A stretch of DNA of 61,228 nucleotides, taken from positions 1 to 61,228 of the forward strand of contig FR895392.1 in assembly GCA_000435595.1 (NCBI GenBank), read 5' to 3'. Positions 47,220 to 55,401 of the stretch are shown piece after piece. The notes under the pieces are model-generated. The model saw only the letters and a list, made by a program, of their open reading frames with translations, searched no databases and was not told the DNA's origin. The stretch is from Firmicutes bacterium CAG:882 (GTDB taxonomy: Bacteria > Bacillota > Clostridia > Lachnospirales > Lachnospiraceae). Position numbers and translations under genes: made by a program. How positions within the stretch are numbered: the stretch's first letter is position 1; the number at the start of each line of letters is the position of its first letter.

Positions 47220-47245
47220 AAAGGGACTGCAAATGCAGTCCCTTT
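47220..47245 (-). terminator. Strong hairpin after the glucosaminidase gene
   Basis: AAAGGGACTGCA and TGCAGTCCCTTT pair perfectly with a 2-base loop. On the minus strand the stem begins 10 bases after the glucosaminidase stop and is followed by ATACG, so the T run is poor. Only about 13 bases separate it from the next start codon. It could be a leaky terminator or an RNA-stability hairpin. Confidence 0.6.
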
Positions 47246-47254
47246 ATAATTAAA

Positions 47255-49129
47255 TTATTTTAAACCATACTGTTCAAGTAAGGCATTAAACTCCTCCGAA
47301 TTTAAAAATCCATCAACAATATAATCTCTATCACCGGTCTCGTTAAGATATGCAATCCATCCCTGCATCTCTTCATCGCTTCCGGTACGTCCCAATATTG
47401 CCTTATACAGTATCTTAACGAAATCTGTATTACTAACATTATAAGAGATAAATTCTTCTGAATCTACAAATCCGTACACAGTATCCCTAGGTGATATAGT
47501 GCCGTCAATAAGTGCATTGCTCCAGCTCTTTATCTCCGTTTCAGAGCATTCTCTCCTTAATATATAGTGATATAATCTCTGAACAAATCCATCTGCACCT
47601 TCTAATGTTCCCGGTATAGTCGGTTCTTCTGTAGGTGTCTCTGTTGGCGTCTGTGTCGGAGTTTCCGTTGGTGTCTCCGTAGGCGTTTCTGTCGGTTCTT
47701 CCGGCGTACTGTTATCGTAAATTTCGTCTTTACTCAACTCAATTTTGCCAACCGTTAATCCATACTTTGTGCATAACTCAGCAAACTCTGGTGCAGTTGA
47801 AAACTGCTGGAATATGAACTTTCTGGAATATTTCTGAGTAAACGCATCCAGCCATCCTTGAACTTCTGACTCATCAGGTGTTCTGTTGAGAAGAGTATTG
47901 TACAGCATAACTATAAATTGTCTGTTAGTCGTATGCTTCGAAGTATACTCTTCACTAAACACAAAACCATACGCCGTATCAGCACAGCTTATTGAATTGT
48001 TAGTCAATCCCTTTACCCACCCGTTACTTTCTTCAGCACTGCACTGTCTTCCAAGAACAACGGAATACAATCTCTCAACAAACTGTCTGCTATACTCCTC
48101 ACTGCTTGACATATTCTTATACACCGGAATCTTGAACACAAATGCCTCATCAAGCATTCCTGCACTTGCATATGCCTTCTTGGTATTTCTTCCCTCATTA
48201 GAAGGTGCGGCAAGATTCTGCATATACTGGTGCCAGTATCTACCGTCATACTGACCATCAACATCGAACTTCTGAAGGTAGAGTGTATCCTGCCCTCTTA
48301 AGATATATCTGTTGGCTACCTTCTGTGAGCCTCCGAGCAGTGCCACGTATCTTGTATTCCAGCCCTCCGACTTAGCCTCATTGAGTCCGTTTGCAACTAT
48401 CTGCTCATGTGTTGAGCCTGATGCCTGAATGTTATAATAATTGTAATAGCCCTCATATCCCGGATATACACCTGAAATAAGGTCAGATGTTCCCTGTGTT
48501 CCCTGCTCCTGCTTAACTCTTGTGGCAAGATGTACCGGACTTACTCCAATGTACTTACCTATATCATAGAATGCCTGTGCGTAAGTTAATCCCATCGCTT
48601 CATAATTATTCTGGGCATCACTCTGTATGCAGCCAGACATGAATGTATTCTGTAATACCTTCTGGACTGTCGTGAAACGCTGAGCATCATCATTAAATGT
48701 AAGCTTCTCGAACTGGAATATGTAATCTTCAGTAAGCCAGTTTCGTGGATCAAGATAGTACTCAACCGCCTCCTGTGTTGCACATGCCCATCCATCGCCG
48801 TAATATGCTCCGACAAACTTACTGTCAAAATATGTAGGTACAAGACTTCTGTTTGACGGATTCATCTCATTATATACAACCTCACTCCAGTTAAGCCCCG
48901 TATCCATAACCTCAAAAGTCCAATTAGGGTGCTTCTCTTTAAGTGCGTATAAAGCTTCCTTATATGACTCCGGAAATTTTTCAATGTCCTCGTATGTAGT
49001 CTTTGCCTTCACATCAAAGGCATTGGAAGCCCCAATCGTTATGCCAATAACTGCAAGCACACTTATTATTGTAATTATTATTTTTTTCGCACGCACTTTA
49101 GTTCTGCCTCCTGAATGTACATTAACCAT
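47255..49129 (-). CDS. Secreted endo-beta-N-acetylglucosaminidase with DUF4214 repeats
   Basis: 624 residues. A signal/anchor segment (KKIIITIISVLAVIGITIG) is followed by a LytD/FlgJ-type glucosaminidase domain. It includes VSPVHLATRVKQEQGTQG with the catalytic Glu, and YYNYYNIQA. Then come a DUF4214 unit (LGRQ…NGW, NRTPDE…QGW), a TPTET linker with about eight repeats, and a second DUF4214 unit. It probably cleaves wall glycan. It lies 19 bp from the ugd start. Confidence 0.85.
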   Translation of the reverse strand: MVNVHSGGRTKVRAKKIIITIISVLAVIGITIGASNAFDVKAKTTYEDIEKFPESYKEALYALKEKHPNWTFEVMDTGLNWSEVVYNEMNPSNRSLVPTYFDSKFVGAYYGDGWACATQEAVEYYLDPRNWLTEDYIFQFEKLTFNDDAQRFTTVQKVLQNTFMSGCIQSDAQNNYEAMGLTYAQAFYDIGKYIGVSPVHLATRVKQEQGTQGTSDLISGVYPGYEGYYNYYNIQASGSTHEQIVANGLNEAKSEGWNTRYVALLGGSQKVANRYILRGQDTLYLQKFDVDGQYDGRYWHQYMQNLAAPSNEGRNTKKAYASAGMLDEAFVFKIPVYKNMSSSEEYSRQFVERLYSVVLGRQCSAEESNGWVKGLTNNSISCADTAYGFVFSEEYTSKHTTNRQFIVMLYNTLLNRTPDESEVQGWLDAFTQKYSRKFIFQQFSTAPEFAELCTKYGLTVGKIELSKDEIYDNSTPEEPTETPTETPTETPTQTPTETPTEEPTIPGTLEGADGFVQRLYHYILRRECSETEIKSWSNALIDGTISPRDTVYGFVDSEEFISYNVSNTDFVKILYKAILGRTGSDEEMQGWIAYLNETGDRDYIVDGFLNSEEFNALLEQYGLK

Positions 49130-49148
49130 AATTTAAAATTTGAACACA

Positions 49149-50315
49149 CTAATCCCTGCTGAATATATCCCTCGTATACACCTTATCCCTGACTCCCGCC
49201 AACTTCTCATCAAGTCTATTGGCAACGATGACATCGGAGGTCTTTGAGAACCCCTCAAAATTATTCTCAATGCGCATACCCATATATTCCGCCGTCTTTA
49301 CGGTAGGCTCGTACACAACAATGTCAACGCCTGCCTTTTTAAGTCTCTCGATTACTCCGAAGATTGCAGACTGTCTGAAATTATCAGAGCCTGTCTTCAT
49401 GGTGAGGCGGTACACACCCACTGTCTGAGGCTTCCTGTTAAGTATCTCGGAAGCTATGTAATCCATTCTTGTGCTGTTGGAGTCTATTATTGCACCGATA
49501 AGATTGTTCGGTATGCCGCTGTAGTTAGCTTTAAGCTGCTTCGTATCCTTAGGCAGGCAGTATCCGCCGTAGCCGAAGGATGGGTTATTGTAATGTGTTC
49601 CGATTCGAGGGTCAAGGCTTATTCCGTCGATTATCTGCTTGGCATTGAGTCCCTTTGCGGATGCGTATGTATCAAGCTCGTTAAAATAAGCAACTCGCAT
49701 CGCAAGATATGTGTTGGCAAATAGCTTGATAGCCTCAGCCTCCGTCGAATCTGTATATAATACAGGTATGTCTTCCTTTTTGGCTCCCTGCATGAGAAGC
49801 TTTGCAAAGACTTCTGCCCTCTCCGACTGCTCGCCGACAACTATTCTTGATGGGTAGAGATTATCATAGAGTGCCCTTCCCTCTCTTAAAAACTCAGGTG
49901 AGAACATGATGTTGTCAACATCATACTTCTTCTTCATATCAGCTATAAAGCCCACAGGAATTGTAGACTTCACGACCATGACACCCTTCGTTCCCGAATC
50001 CTTAACAGCCTTTATAACGCTCTCAACCGAACTTGTGTCAAAGTAATTCTTATCCTCATCATAATTGGTCGGTGTTGCGATTATGATATAGTCCGCATCC
50101 TTGTATGCCTCCGCCGCGTTGGCTGTGGCTGTGAGGTCAAGCTTCTCATTCGCAAGATACTCCTCAAGTTCCTTGTCAACGATAGGTGATTTTCTGTTGT
50201 TTATAAGGTTCACCTTTTCTTCTATAATATCGCAAGCGGTAACATGGTTGTGCTGTGCAAGAAGCACGGCATTTGAAAGTCCTACATATCCTGTTCCAAC
50301 TACTACTATGTTCAT
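49149..50315 (-). CDS. ugd: UDP-glucose 6-dehydrogenase
   Basis: 388 residues. GTGYVGLSNAVLLAQ binds NAD, followed by FSPEFLREGRALYDNLYPSRI and GYGGYCLPKDT with the catalytic Cys. It oxidises UDP-glucose to UDP-glucuronate, an acidic sugar donor for the polysaccharide. Length is like the short streptococcal HasB-type enzymes. No other UDP-sugar genes are near. Confidence 0.93.
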   Translation of the reverse strand: MNIVVVGTGYVGLSNAVLLAQHNHVTACDIIEEKVNLINNRKSPIVDKELEEYLANEKLDLTATANAAEAYKDADYIIIATPTNYDEDKNYFDTSSVESVIKAVKDSGTKGVMVVKSTIPVGFIADMKKKYDVDNIMFSPEFLREGRALYDNLYPSRIVVGEQSERAEVFAKLLMQGAKKEDIPVLYTDSTEAEAIKLFANTYLAMRVAYFNELDTYASAKGLNAKQIIDGISLDPRIGTHYNNPSFGYGGYCLPKDTKQLKANYSGIPNNLIGAIIDSNSTRMDYIASEILNRKPQTVGVYRLTMKTGSDNFRQSAIFGVIERLKKAGVDIVVYEPTVKTAEYMGMRIENNFEGFSKTSDVIVANRLDEKLAGVRDKVYTRDIFSRD

Positions 50316-50368
50316 TTTTCATTCCCTCTCAAGTTCATTGATAATAAAAATACGCACTCTTTTTAATT

Positions 50369-51625
50369 CTAATCTATTTTCCCACTAATATCAACATTTT
50401 TCTTCTTTACAAGGCGTGTCAGAAGCTTATCAGCCAGATAGGCAAGCACTGCAACCACCGGAACACCGAGGAACATGCCGACAACGCCGCCGATGCTTCC
50501 GCCGACCGTGATGGCAAAGATTATCCAGAGCGGGCGGAGTCCAACGGTCTCACCGAGGATTCGCGGTCCGAGGTAGAGTCCGTCGAACTGCTGGATTACA
50601 ATGATTAATACCGTAAATATAATTGCCTGAATCGGGTCGACCATGAGAATCAGAACAATTCCCGGCACGGCTCCGATGAACGGTCCAAAGTAAGGAATCA
50701 TGTTGGTGATTCCGACAATGAGGCTGACAATCGGAGTGAACGGAAGCCTGACTATTGTCATGAGGAAGAAGCATATCCATCCTATTATAAATGAGTCGAC
50801 CGTCTTACCGAGCACGAACTGGCTGAATATATGGTAGCACTCGCGGAGCGTCTCCATCATGACATCGCCGGCCTTCTCGGAGGCAACGCTGTAGAGCACT
50901 CTCTTGAAGCCTCTTGCGAGAAGCTTCTTGTCGGAGACCATATAGACGCTGACGATGAAGGCAATGAGGACATTCAGAAGTCCCTTAACCACGGATATTG
51001 ATGTGGTAAATATCATCGGCACTACGTCAGTGACAACTCTCTTGGAAAATTCCATGAGCTGAGGTGTTATGTTGTTTAGAAATTCATTTACTATGTCGTA
51101 ATCAAAATCCGGGTGGTCTGTCTCGAACTTCATGAGACCTTCGTTAATATTGGCAATCCACCCCGGCACCTGATTCACAATCTCAGTGATGCTGGTTCCT
51201 ATCTGCGGAAGAAGATACACAAACATAAGCACAACGAGTGCAACAACAAGCAGATATGATAGAAGAAGCGAAAGAAACTTGCGGGGTTTCTCGTGCTTTT
51301 TTAACGGCTTAATCTTTCCAAAGAGCTTGTCAAACAGCTTGACCAGCGGATTTATGAGAAATGCGATAAATGCACCCCACAGAAACGGTGACAGCACCGA
51401 GAGTGCCGACTTGGCATGCCGTACAACATTGTCCCAGTCTATTACCGTCTTTATTATAAGTACACTTGCAAGCACAACAATTATGGCGTACAGGCATACC
51501 GTAAGATATTTCCGGTTCCATGTGAACTTCTTATGCCGGGCATTATTCACGGCATTATCCCCCCCACTGCTGTCATTTCCGTCGTTAGTAATCTTCTTTT
51601 CACTGTCTTCGTTCATAGAACCCAT
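50369..51625 (-). CDS. AI-2E family (PerM) membrane transporter
   Basis: 418 residues with seven to eight membrane segments; NMIPYFGPFIGAVPG and FDGLYLGPRILGETVGL are family signatures. A hydrophilic N-terminal tail of about 35 residues precedes the first segment. Members export small molecules or act as ion antiporters; the substrate is not known. Divergent from the tRNA gene. Confidence 0.88.
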   Translation of the reverse strand: MGSMNEDSEKKITNDGNDSSGGDNAVNNARHKKFTWNRKYLTVCLYAIIVVLASVLIIKTVIDWDNVVRHAKSALSVLSPFLWGAFIAFLINPLVKLFDKLFGKIKPLKKHEKPRKFLSLLLSYLLVVALVVLMFVYLLPQIGTSITEIVNQVPGWIANINEGLMKFETDHPDFDYDIVNEFLNNITPQLMEFSKRVVTDVVPMIFTTSISVVKGLLNVLIAFIVSVYMVSDKKLLARGFKRVLYSVASEKAGDVMMETLRECYHIFSQFVLGKTVDSFIIGWICFFLMTIVRLPFTPIVSLIVGITNMIPYFGPFIGAVPGIVLILMVDPIQAIIFTVLIIVIQQFDGLYLGPRILGETVGLRPLWIIFAITVGGSIGGVVGMFLGVPVVAVLAYLADKLLTRLVKKKNVDISGKID

Positions 51626-51677
51626 GCTTTAACCTCCGCTGCAACACCTTTTTTTGAAATTTTACCATCTTATGTAT

Positions 51678-51952
51678 GGTTTTAGTATACACTCATCATA
51701 CAATTACGAAACTCGCATCTTTAACAGAACAGTTTTGTAATTTTACTATATTGCAAGCCGGACTCTTTGTAACCGTCGGCGTTTGACAGCCGTATTCCGG
51801 CTGTCTATGCGCCGCTACGTGTTACAACGTAGCGGATAATAGTTCAGCTCTGCTGAACTAATGTGTCCGGCGGTAATATAGCAAAATCACAAAACGTCCG
51901 GAGTAAAAACACGAGTTTCGTAATTATCTATACGGTTTTAGTATACACTCAT
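51678..51952. repeat. Long palindromic element A flanked by 19 bp direct repeats
   Basis: Outer arms AATTACGAAACTCG (51702-51715) and its perfect complement (51912-51925); inner arms 51733-51752 and 51875-51894 pair at 18 of 20. Inside are three further hairpins, including GACAGCC…GGCTGTC, CCGCTACG…CGTAGCGG and GTTCAGC…GCTGAAC. The sequence GGTTTTAGTATACACTCAT occurs at both edges (51678-51696, 51934-51952), like a target duplication. Related to element B at 60951-61120. No coding content. Confidence 0.7.
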
Positions 51953-52058
51953 AAAAAAACATACGCAACCCCGATTCCAATTTTTCCTTTATTTTCAAGG
52001 CTTTGCGGGCTTTTTTTAACCCACGCAAAAATTTTTTGAAAAAAATTTAAAAAAAAGC

Positions 52059-52086
52059 TTGCATTTTTTTCTGAGATATGTATAAT
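52059..52086 (+). promoter_or_regulatory. Promoter of tRNA-Lys
   Basis: TTGCAT (52059-52064), a 16-base spacer and TATAAT (52081-52086) point to transcription starting near 52093, about 38 bases before the tRNA. Confidence 0.65.
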
Positions 52087-52130
52087 AATATTTGTGCCGC
52101 GGATGAGACACAAAAAACTAAATAAAGTGA

Positions 52131-52203
52131 GCGCGATTAGCTCAGTTGGTAGAGCACCTGACTCTTAATCAGGGTGTCCAGGGTTCGAACCCCTGATCGC
52201 GCA
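52131..52203 (+). tRNA. tRNA-Lys (CTT)
   Basis: 73 bases. The acceptor arm GCGCGAT pairs with ATCGCGC, the anticodon arm is CCTGA…TCAGG with loop CTCTTAA (anticodon CTT), and the T arm is CAGGG-TTCGAAC-CCCTG. The CCA end is not encoded. It reads AAG codons. An isolated tRNA gene; no integration repeats were seen around it apart from the palindromic element upstream. Confidence 0.97.
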
Positions 52204-52350
52204 CTAAAGGTACCAGTTTTGCGGATGGCCGCGGAGTTGGTGCTTTTTTTATGCCGTGGGAAGTGCTTTCTTCCTATTACAGAACAAAGCCACAAGAGAA
52301 TTACTTTTGCATAACTCTCTTATGGCAGATATTTAAATGAGGTTCAAAAC

Positions 52351-52851
52351 GTGATGCGTATGTACATATATATATTTATTGCAGCCCTTGTACTTTTTAT
52401 CATCGGGCTGCTCTCTTTTTTCAATAAGAAAAGGCGACTTGCCGATGAGGTTCGTGACCGATACAATGCAGTGCCGCTCCTCACACCGACCGAAGCCGCC
52501 TTCTATCCCACACTCGAGTCCATTGCCGCGCGTCACGACTATCTTCTATATATAAAGGTGCGCCTCGCCGACATCGCGCGCACCGCACGAGCCGACGACT
52601 ACAACACATACATGAAGTATTTCGGCAAGGTAAAGGCAAAGCACGTCGATTTTGTCCTATGCGACCGCGGCTTTTTTCCTCGCGTCGTTGTCGAGCTTGA
52701 CGACAAATCCCACGAAAATAAGCGTAACTACGAGAATGATCTCCTAAAAGATGCCGTGCTTGAGAGCATTGGCATCCCCGTTGTGCGCATTCCCGTGGCT
52801 GACAGCTACAACCGCAGAGCGATTGAGCGCAAAATATTCCGGTATGATTAG
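52351..52851 (+). CDS. DUF2726 membrane-anchored protein
   Basis: 166 residues. One N-terminal membrane segment (YIYIFIAALVLFIIGLL) is followed by a DUF2726 domain with KHVDFVLCDR, VVVELDDKSH and GIPVVRIP. The domain resembles a compact nuclease-like fold with D and ExD-type acidic residues. The role is unknown. Starts at GTG 52351 or the following ATG, with GAGG upstream. Its last 108 bases overlap, antisense, the next gene. Confidence 0.75.
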   Translation: MMRMYIYIFIAALVLFIIGLLSFFNKKRRLADEVRDRYNAVPLLTPTEAAFYPTLESIAARHDYLLYIKVRLADIARTARADDYNTYMKYFGKVKAKHVDFVLCDRGFFPRVVVELDDKSHENKRNYENDLLKDAVLESIGIPVVRIPVADSYNRRAIERKIFRYD

Positions 52852-53475
52852 GAAGTTCGCCCCATTTGCCTCAGGGAACGGTATGAAATGGCTCTCAGGG
52901 TCAACAGCAAGCCACTCATTAATGGCCTCTGATTCATGCTCATAATCCTCCTTTATATTCACGCTTGAGCGCGGCTCCTCAAAATATGAGAATAAGATAT
53001 CCCCATAAAGTGCGATTGACTGGTACTTATCCCCGCGGAGCAGTCCTTCATTCACAATGGCAACGTGATGATATACATATTCAAACAGCTTGTCCTCACG
53101 CAGCTTCGCAATTCTTCCGCGCCTGTGCTCCGGATGTCTGTCCTGCTGCCACTGCTCCACGCTCTCCGGCACATTATGGTAATAAATGTGAAACATCTTC
53201 ATCCACTTCACCTTACCGCCATCCGCAGGCCAGTTCTCAAGCATCGGTGCAAGCGGTGACATAAAGCTGTCAACCGCTGTCTCTTCTGCATCCGCGTCGT
53301 CTTTTATTTCCTCATAATACAAAAAAAGCATATTCTCATAGTGATACAATGCCACCGTCAGCATTTTCCCCTCGTCTATAAGCTGCTGTGCATTGCTCCT
53401 GCAGTTCTCCACTGCTGCTGTTATATCTGCACATCCTTGTGTAAGCTGTGCACGGTAATGGTTTCTGATTATCAT
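52744..53475 (-). CDS. Uncharacterised conserved-looking protein
   Basis: 243 residues, soluble and acidic, start with AAGGAGG nine bases upstream. It begins MIIRNHYRAQLTQGCADI and has helical segments with many Tyr and His (VALYHYENMLFLYYEEI, YVYHHVAIVNEGLL). No family recognised. It runs convergently into the DUF2726 gene and the two 3' ends overlap by about 108 bases. The end of one reading may therefore be wrong, or the genes regulate each other by antisense. Confidence 0.6.
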   Translation of the reverse strand: MIIRNHYRAQLTQGCADITAAVENCRSNAQQLIDEGKMLTVALYHYENMLFLYYEEIKDDADAEETAVDSFMSPLAPMLENWPADGGKVKWMKMFHIYYHNVPESVEQWQQDRHPEHRRGRIAKLREDKLFEYVYHHVAIVNEGLLRGDKYQSIALYGDILFSYFEEPRSSVNIKEDYEHESEAINEWLAVDPESHFIPFPEANGANFLIIPEYFALNRSAVVAVSHGNAHNGDANALKHGIF

Positions 53476-53592
53476 GATGCGGCCTCCTTTACAACTTCAT
53501 CTTTAAGAAACAAAATAAACATTTTTCCTAATTTATGTATATTATATACATTTTATCCCATAATATCCATTTATTTATATTCTATTTTTTAA

Positions 53593-53650
53593 TTGACAAT
53601 CCTAATCGTTTGTAGTATTTTAAAAACAAATTTGTTGATTTATCAACAAA
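53593..53650 (+). promoter_or_regulatory. Promoter and MarR operator
   Basis: TTGACA (53593-53598), 17 bases, TATTTT (53616-53621), then a perfect palindrome TTTGTTGAT-TT-ATCAACAAA at 53631-53650 over the start of transcription. The 9+2+9 shape fits a MarR dimer, so the operon is probably autorepressed and induced by its ligand. Confidence 0.75.
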
Positions 53651-53673
53651 TATTCAAAATAAAGGAGTTTCCC

Positions 53674-54114
53674 ATGTTCAATCGTTTCGAGCAATTCACA
53701 ACTGCCATATCACAGATATACAAGAGCGTGCAGAAAATCAAGACCAACGAGGTCAACTCCTACGGTCTGAAGGCTAACCATGTCATGATTTTATTCCAGC
53801 TTAAAAAGCACGAGGACGGACTCACACCGTCACAGTTGCGTGGGCTGTGCGATGTCGATAAGGCAGCCATAAGCCGAGCCGTCAAGGAACTCACAAGCCA
53901 GGGCTTTATACGCAATGCTGACTTCGACGGCAGAAAATACCGCGTGCCGATTGTCCTGACCGATGAAGGTGAACAGGCGGCTCTGCACATTGAGGAAGCA
54001 ATCAAGCACGCCGTAGAAATCGGAGGTGCAGGACTCACTGACAGACAACGTGCTGAGTTCTACCATTCGCTTCTCCTCATCGCACGCAACCTCGAGGGCT
54101 ACACCGAGTGTTGA
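53674..54114 (+). CDS. MarR family transcriptional regulator
   Basis: 146 residues from ATG 53674, with AAGGAG seven bases before. The winged-helix domain holds HVMILFQLKKHEDGLTPSQL, CDVDKAAISRAVKEL and the wing RKYRVPIVLTDEG. It heads the operon with an alcohol and an aldehyde dehydrogenase and has an operator at its promoter. Probably senses an aldehyde or a related small molecule, as inference. Confidence 0.9.
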   Translation: MFNRFEQFTTAISQIYKSVQKIKTNEVNSYGLKANHVMILFQLKKHEDGLTPSQLRGLCDVDKAAISRAVKELTSQGFIRNADFDGRKYRVPIVLTDEGEQAALHIEEAIKHAVEIGGAGLTDRQRAEFYHSLLLIARNLEGYTEC

Positions 54115-54151
54115 TGCCGTAAGCTAAATAAGAAAAAAGAAAGGTCTACAC

Positions 54152-55351
54152 ATGAATATATTTAAGAAGGCATACTGCCGCACATTTCAGACTGTATTTA
54201 AAATTGCCATTCCTCTTCTTCCATACCGCTCGCCCAAGCTTTTACACGGAATGGACGAGCTTGTTGGCAAATTAAAGGAAAAGAAGCTCTCCTCTGTTCT
54301 TCTCGTGACCGATGCCGGCATCAGAAGGCTCGGTCTCACGGCTCATCTTGAGGAGCTTCTACTGAAGGCGGGCATCTCCTGCACCGTATATGACGGCACG
54401 GTAGCCAATCCGACCACAGACAACGTCTCAGAAGCTCTTGCTTTATATAAGGAAAATAACTGTCAGGCTCTTATAGGCTTCGGAGGTGGTTCCTCCATGG
54501 ACTGTGCAAAGGCAGTCGGAGCATGCATCGCCCGTCCCAGGACTCCGCTCATGAAGATGAAGGGCATCTTAAAGGTCATCCGGCCGCTCCCGCCTCTTTT
54601 TGCTGTTCCCACAACCGCGGGCACAGGCAGCGAGACAACCCTTGCCGCGGTTATAACAGACGCTGATACGAGAGTTAAATATCCGATTAATGATTTTCCG
54701 CTTATTCCGAAATATGCAGTGCTTGACCCGGAAGTCACGCGCTCACTCCCGCCTTTTATAACGGCTTCGACAGGTCTTGACGCGCTCACACACGCTGTCG
54801 AGGCATACATCGGGCGTTCAACCACCAAAAAGACAAGAACTGCTGCCGTGAAAGCTGTCGACCTGATTTTTCATAATCTGCGTAAAGCATACCACGATGG
54901 CAATAATATGACTGCACGCCGCAATATGCTGCATGCTTCCTACTATGCCGGAGTTGCATTTACAATATCCTATGTCGGCTACGTCCACGCCGTGGCTCAT
55001 TCTCTCGGAGGAAAATATAACATTCCGCACGGTCTTGCCAACGCTGTCCTGCTGCCGATTGTTCTGCGCGATTACGCCTCATCAATTCAGGGAAAGCTTC
55101 ACGACCTCGCCAATGCAGCCGGCTTATCCGACGAGAACGATACCGACTGTGTTGCAGCAGAAAAGTTCATATGTGCCATAGAGGACATGCTTGATGAGTT
55201 CTCGCTCGGCCGCACGCTCCCAGGAATAAAGACGGAGGACATTCCCAAGCTTGCGCGCCATGCCGACGCCGAAGGCAATCCGCTCTACCCTGTTCCGGTG
55301 CTCATGAACGCGAAGGAACTCGAGCATTTCTATACTGCGGTGCAGGAGTAA
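54152..55351 (+). CDS. Iron-containing alcohol dehydrogenase
   Basis: 399 residues of the group III Fe-ADH family: GFGGGSSMDCAKAVGA for NAD binding, PTTAGTGSETT, and metal-site histidines in GLDALTHAVEAYIG and VAHSLGGKYNIPHGLANA. It interconverts an alcohol and aldehyde with NAD(P). Starts 37 bases after the marR stop with AGAAAGG upstream. The substrate is not evident. Confidence 0.9.
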   Translation: MNIFKKAYCRTFQTVFKIAIPLLPYRSPKLLHGMDELVGKLKEKKLSSVLLVTDAGIRRLGLTAHLEELLLKAGISCTVYDGTVANPTTDNVSEALALYKENNCQALIGFGGGSSMDCAKAVGACIARPRTPLMKMKGILKVIRPLPPLFAVPTTAGTGSETTLAAVITDADTRVKYPINDFPLIPKYAVLDPEVTRSLPPFITASTGLDALTHAVEAYIGRSTTKKTRTAAVKAVDLIFHNLRKAYHDGNNMTARRNMLHASYYAGVAFTISYVGYVHAVAHSLGGKYNIPHGLANAVLLPIVLRDYASSIQGKLHDLANAAGLSDENDTDCVAAEKFICAIEDMLDEFSLGRTLPGIKTEDIPKLARHADAEGNPLYPVPVLMNAKELEHFYTAVQE

Positions 55352-55401
55352 TGCAAACCCCCACTGCCTGAGTCGCTTCAATACTTTAATACGGAGGAAT
55401 T

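Noticed and set aside
47620..47700. Repeat array near the glucosaminidase
   Set aside because: Codons for the TPTET linker; not an independent element.
52131..52203. tRNA-Lys as an attachment site for the island
   Set aside because: The island is more than 30 kb away and no tRNA 3' fragment was seen near it.
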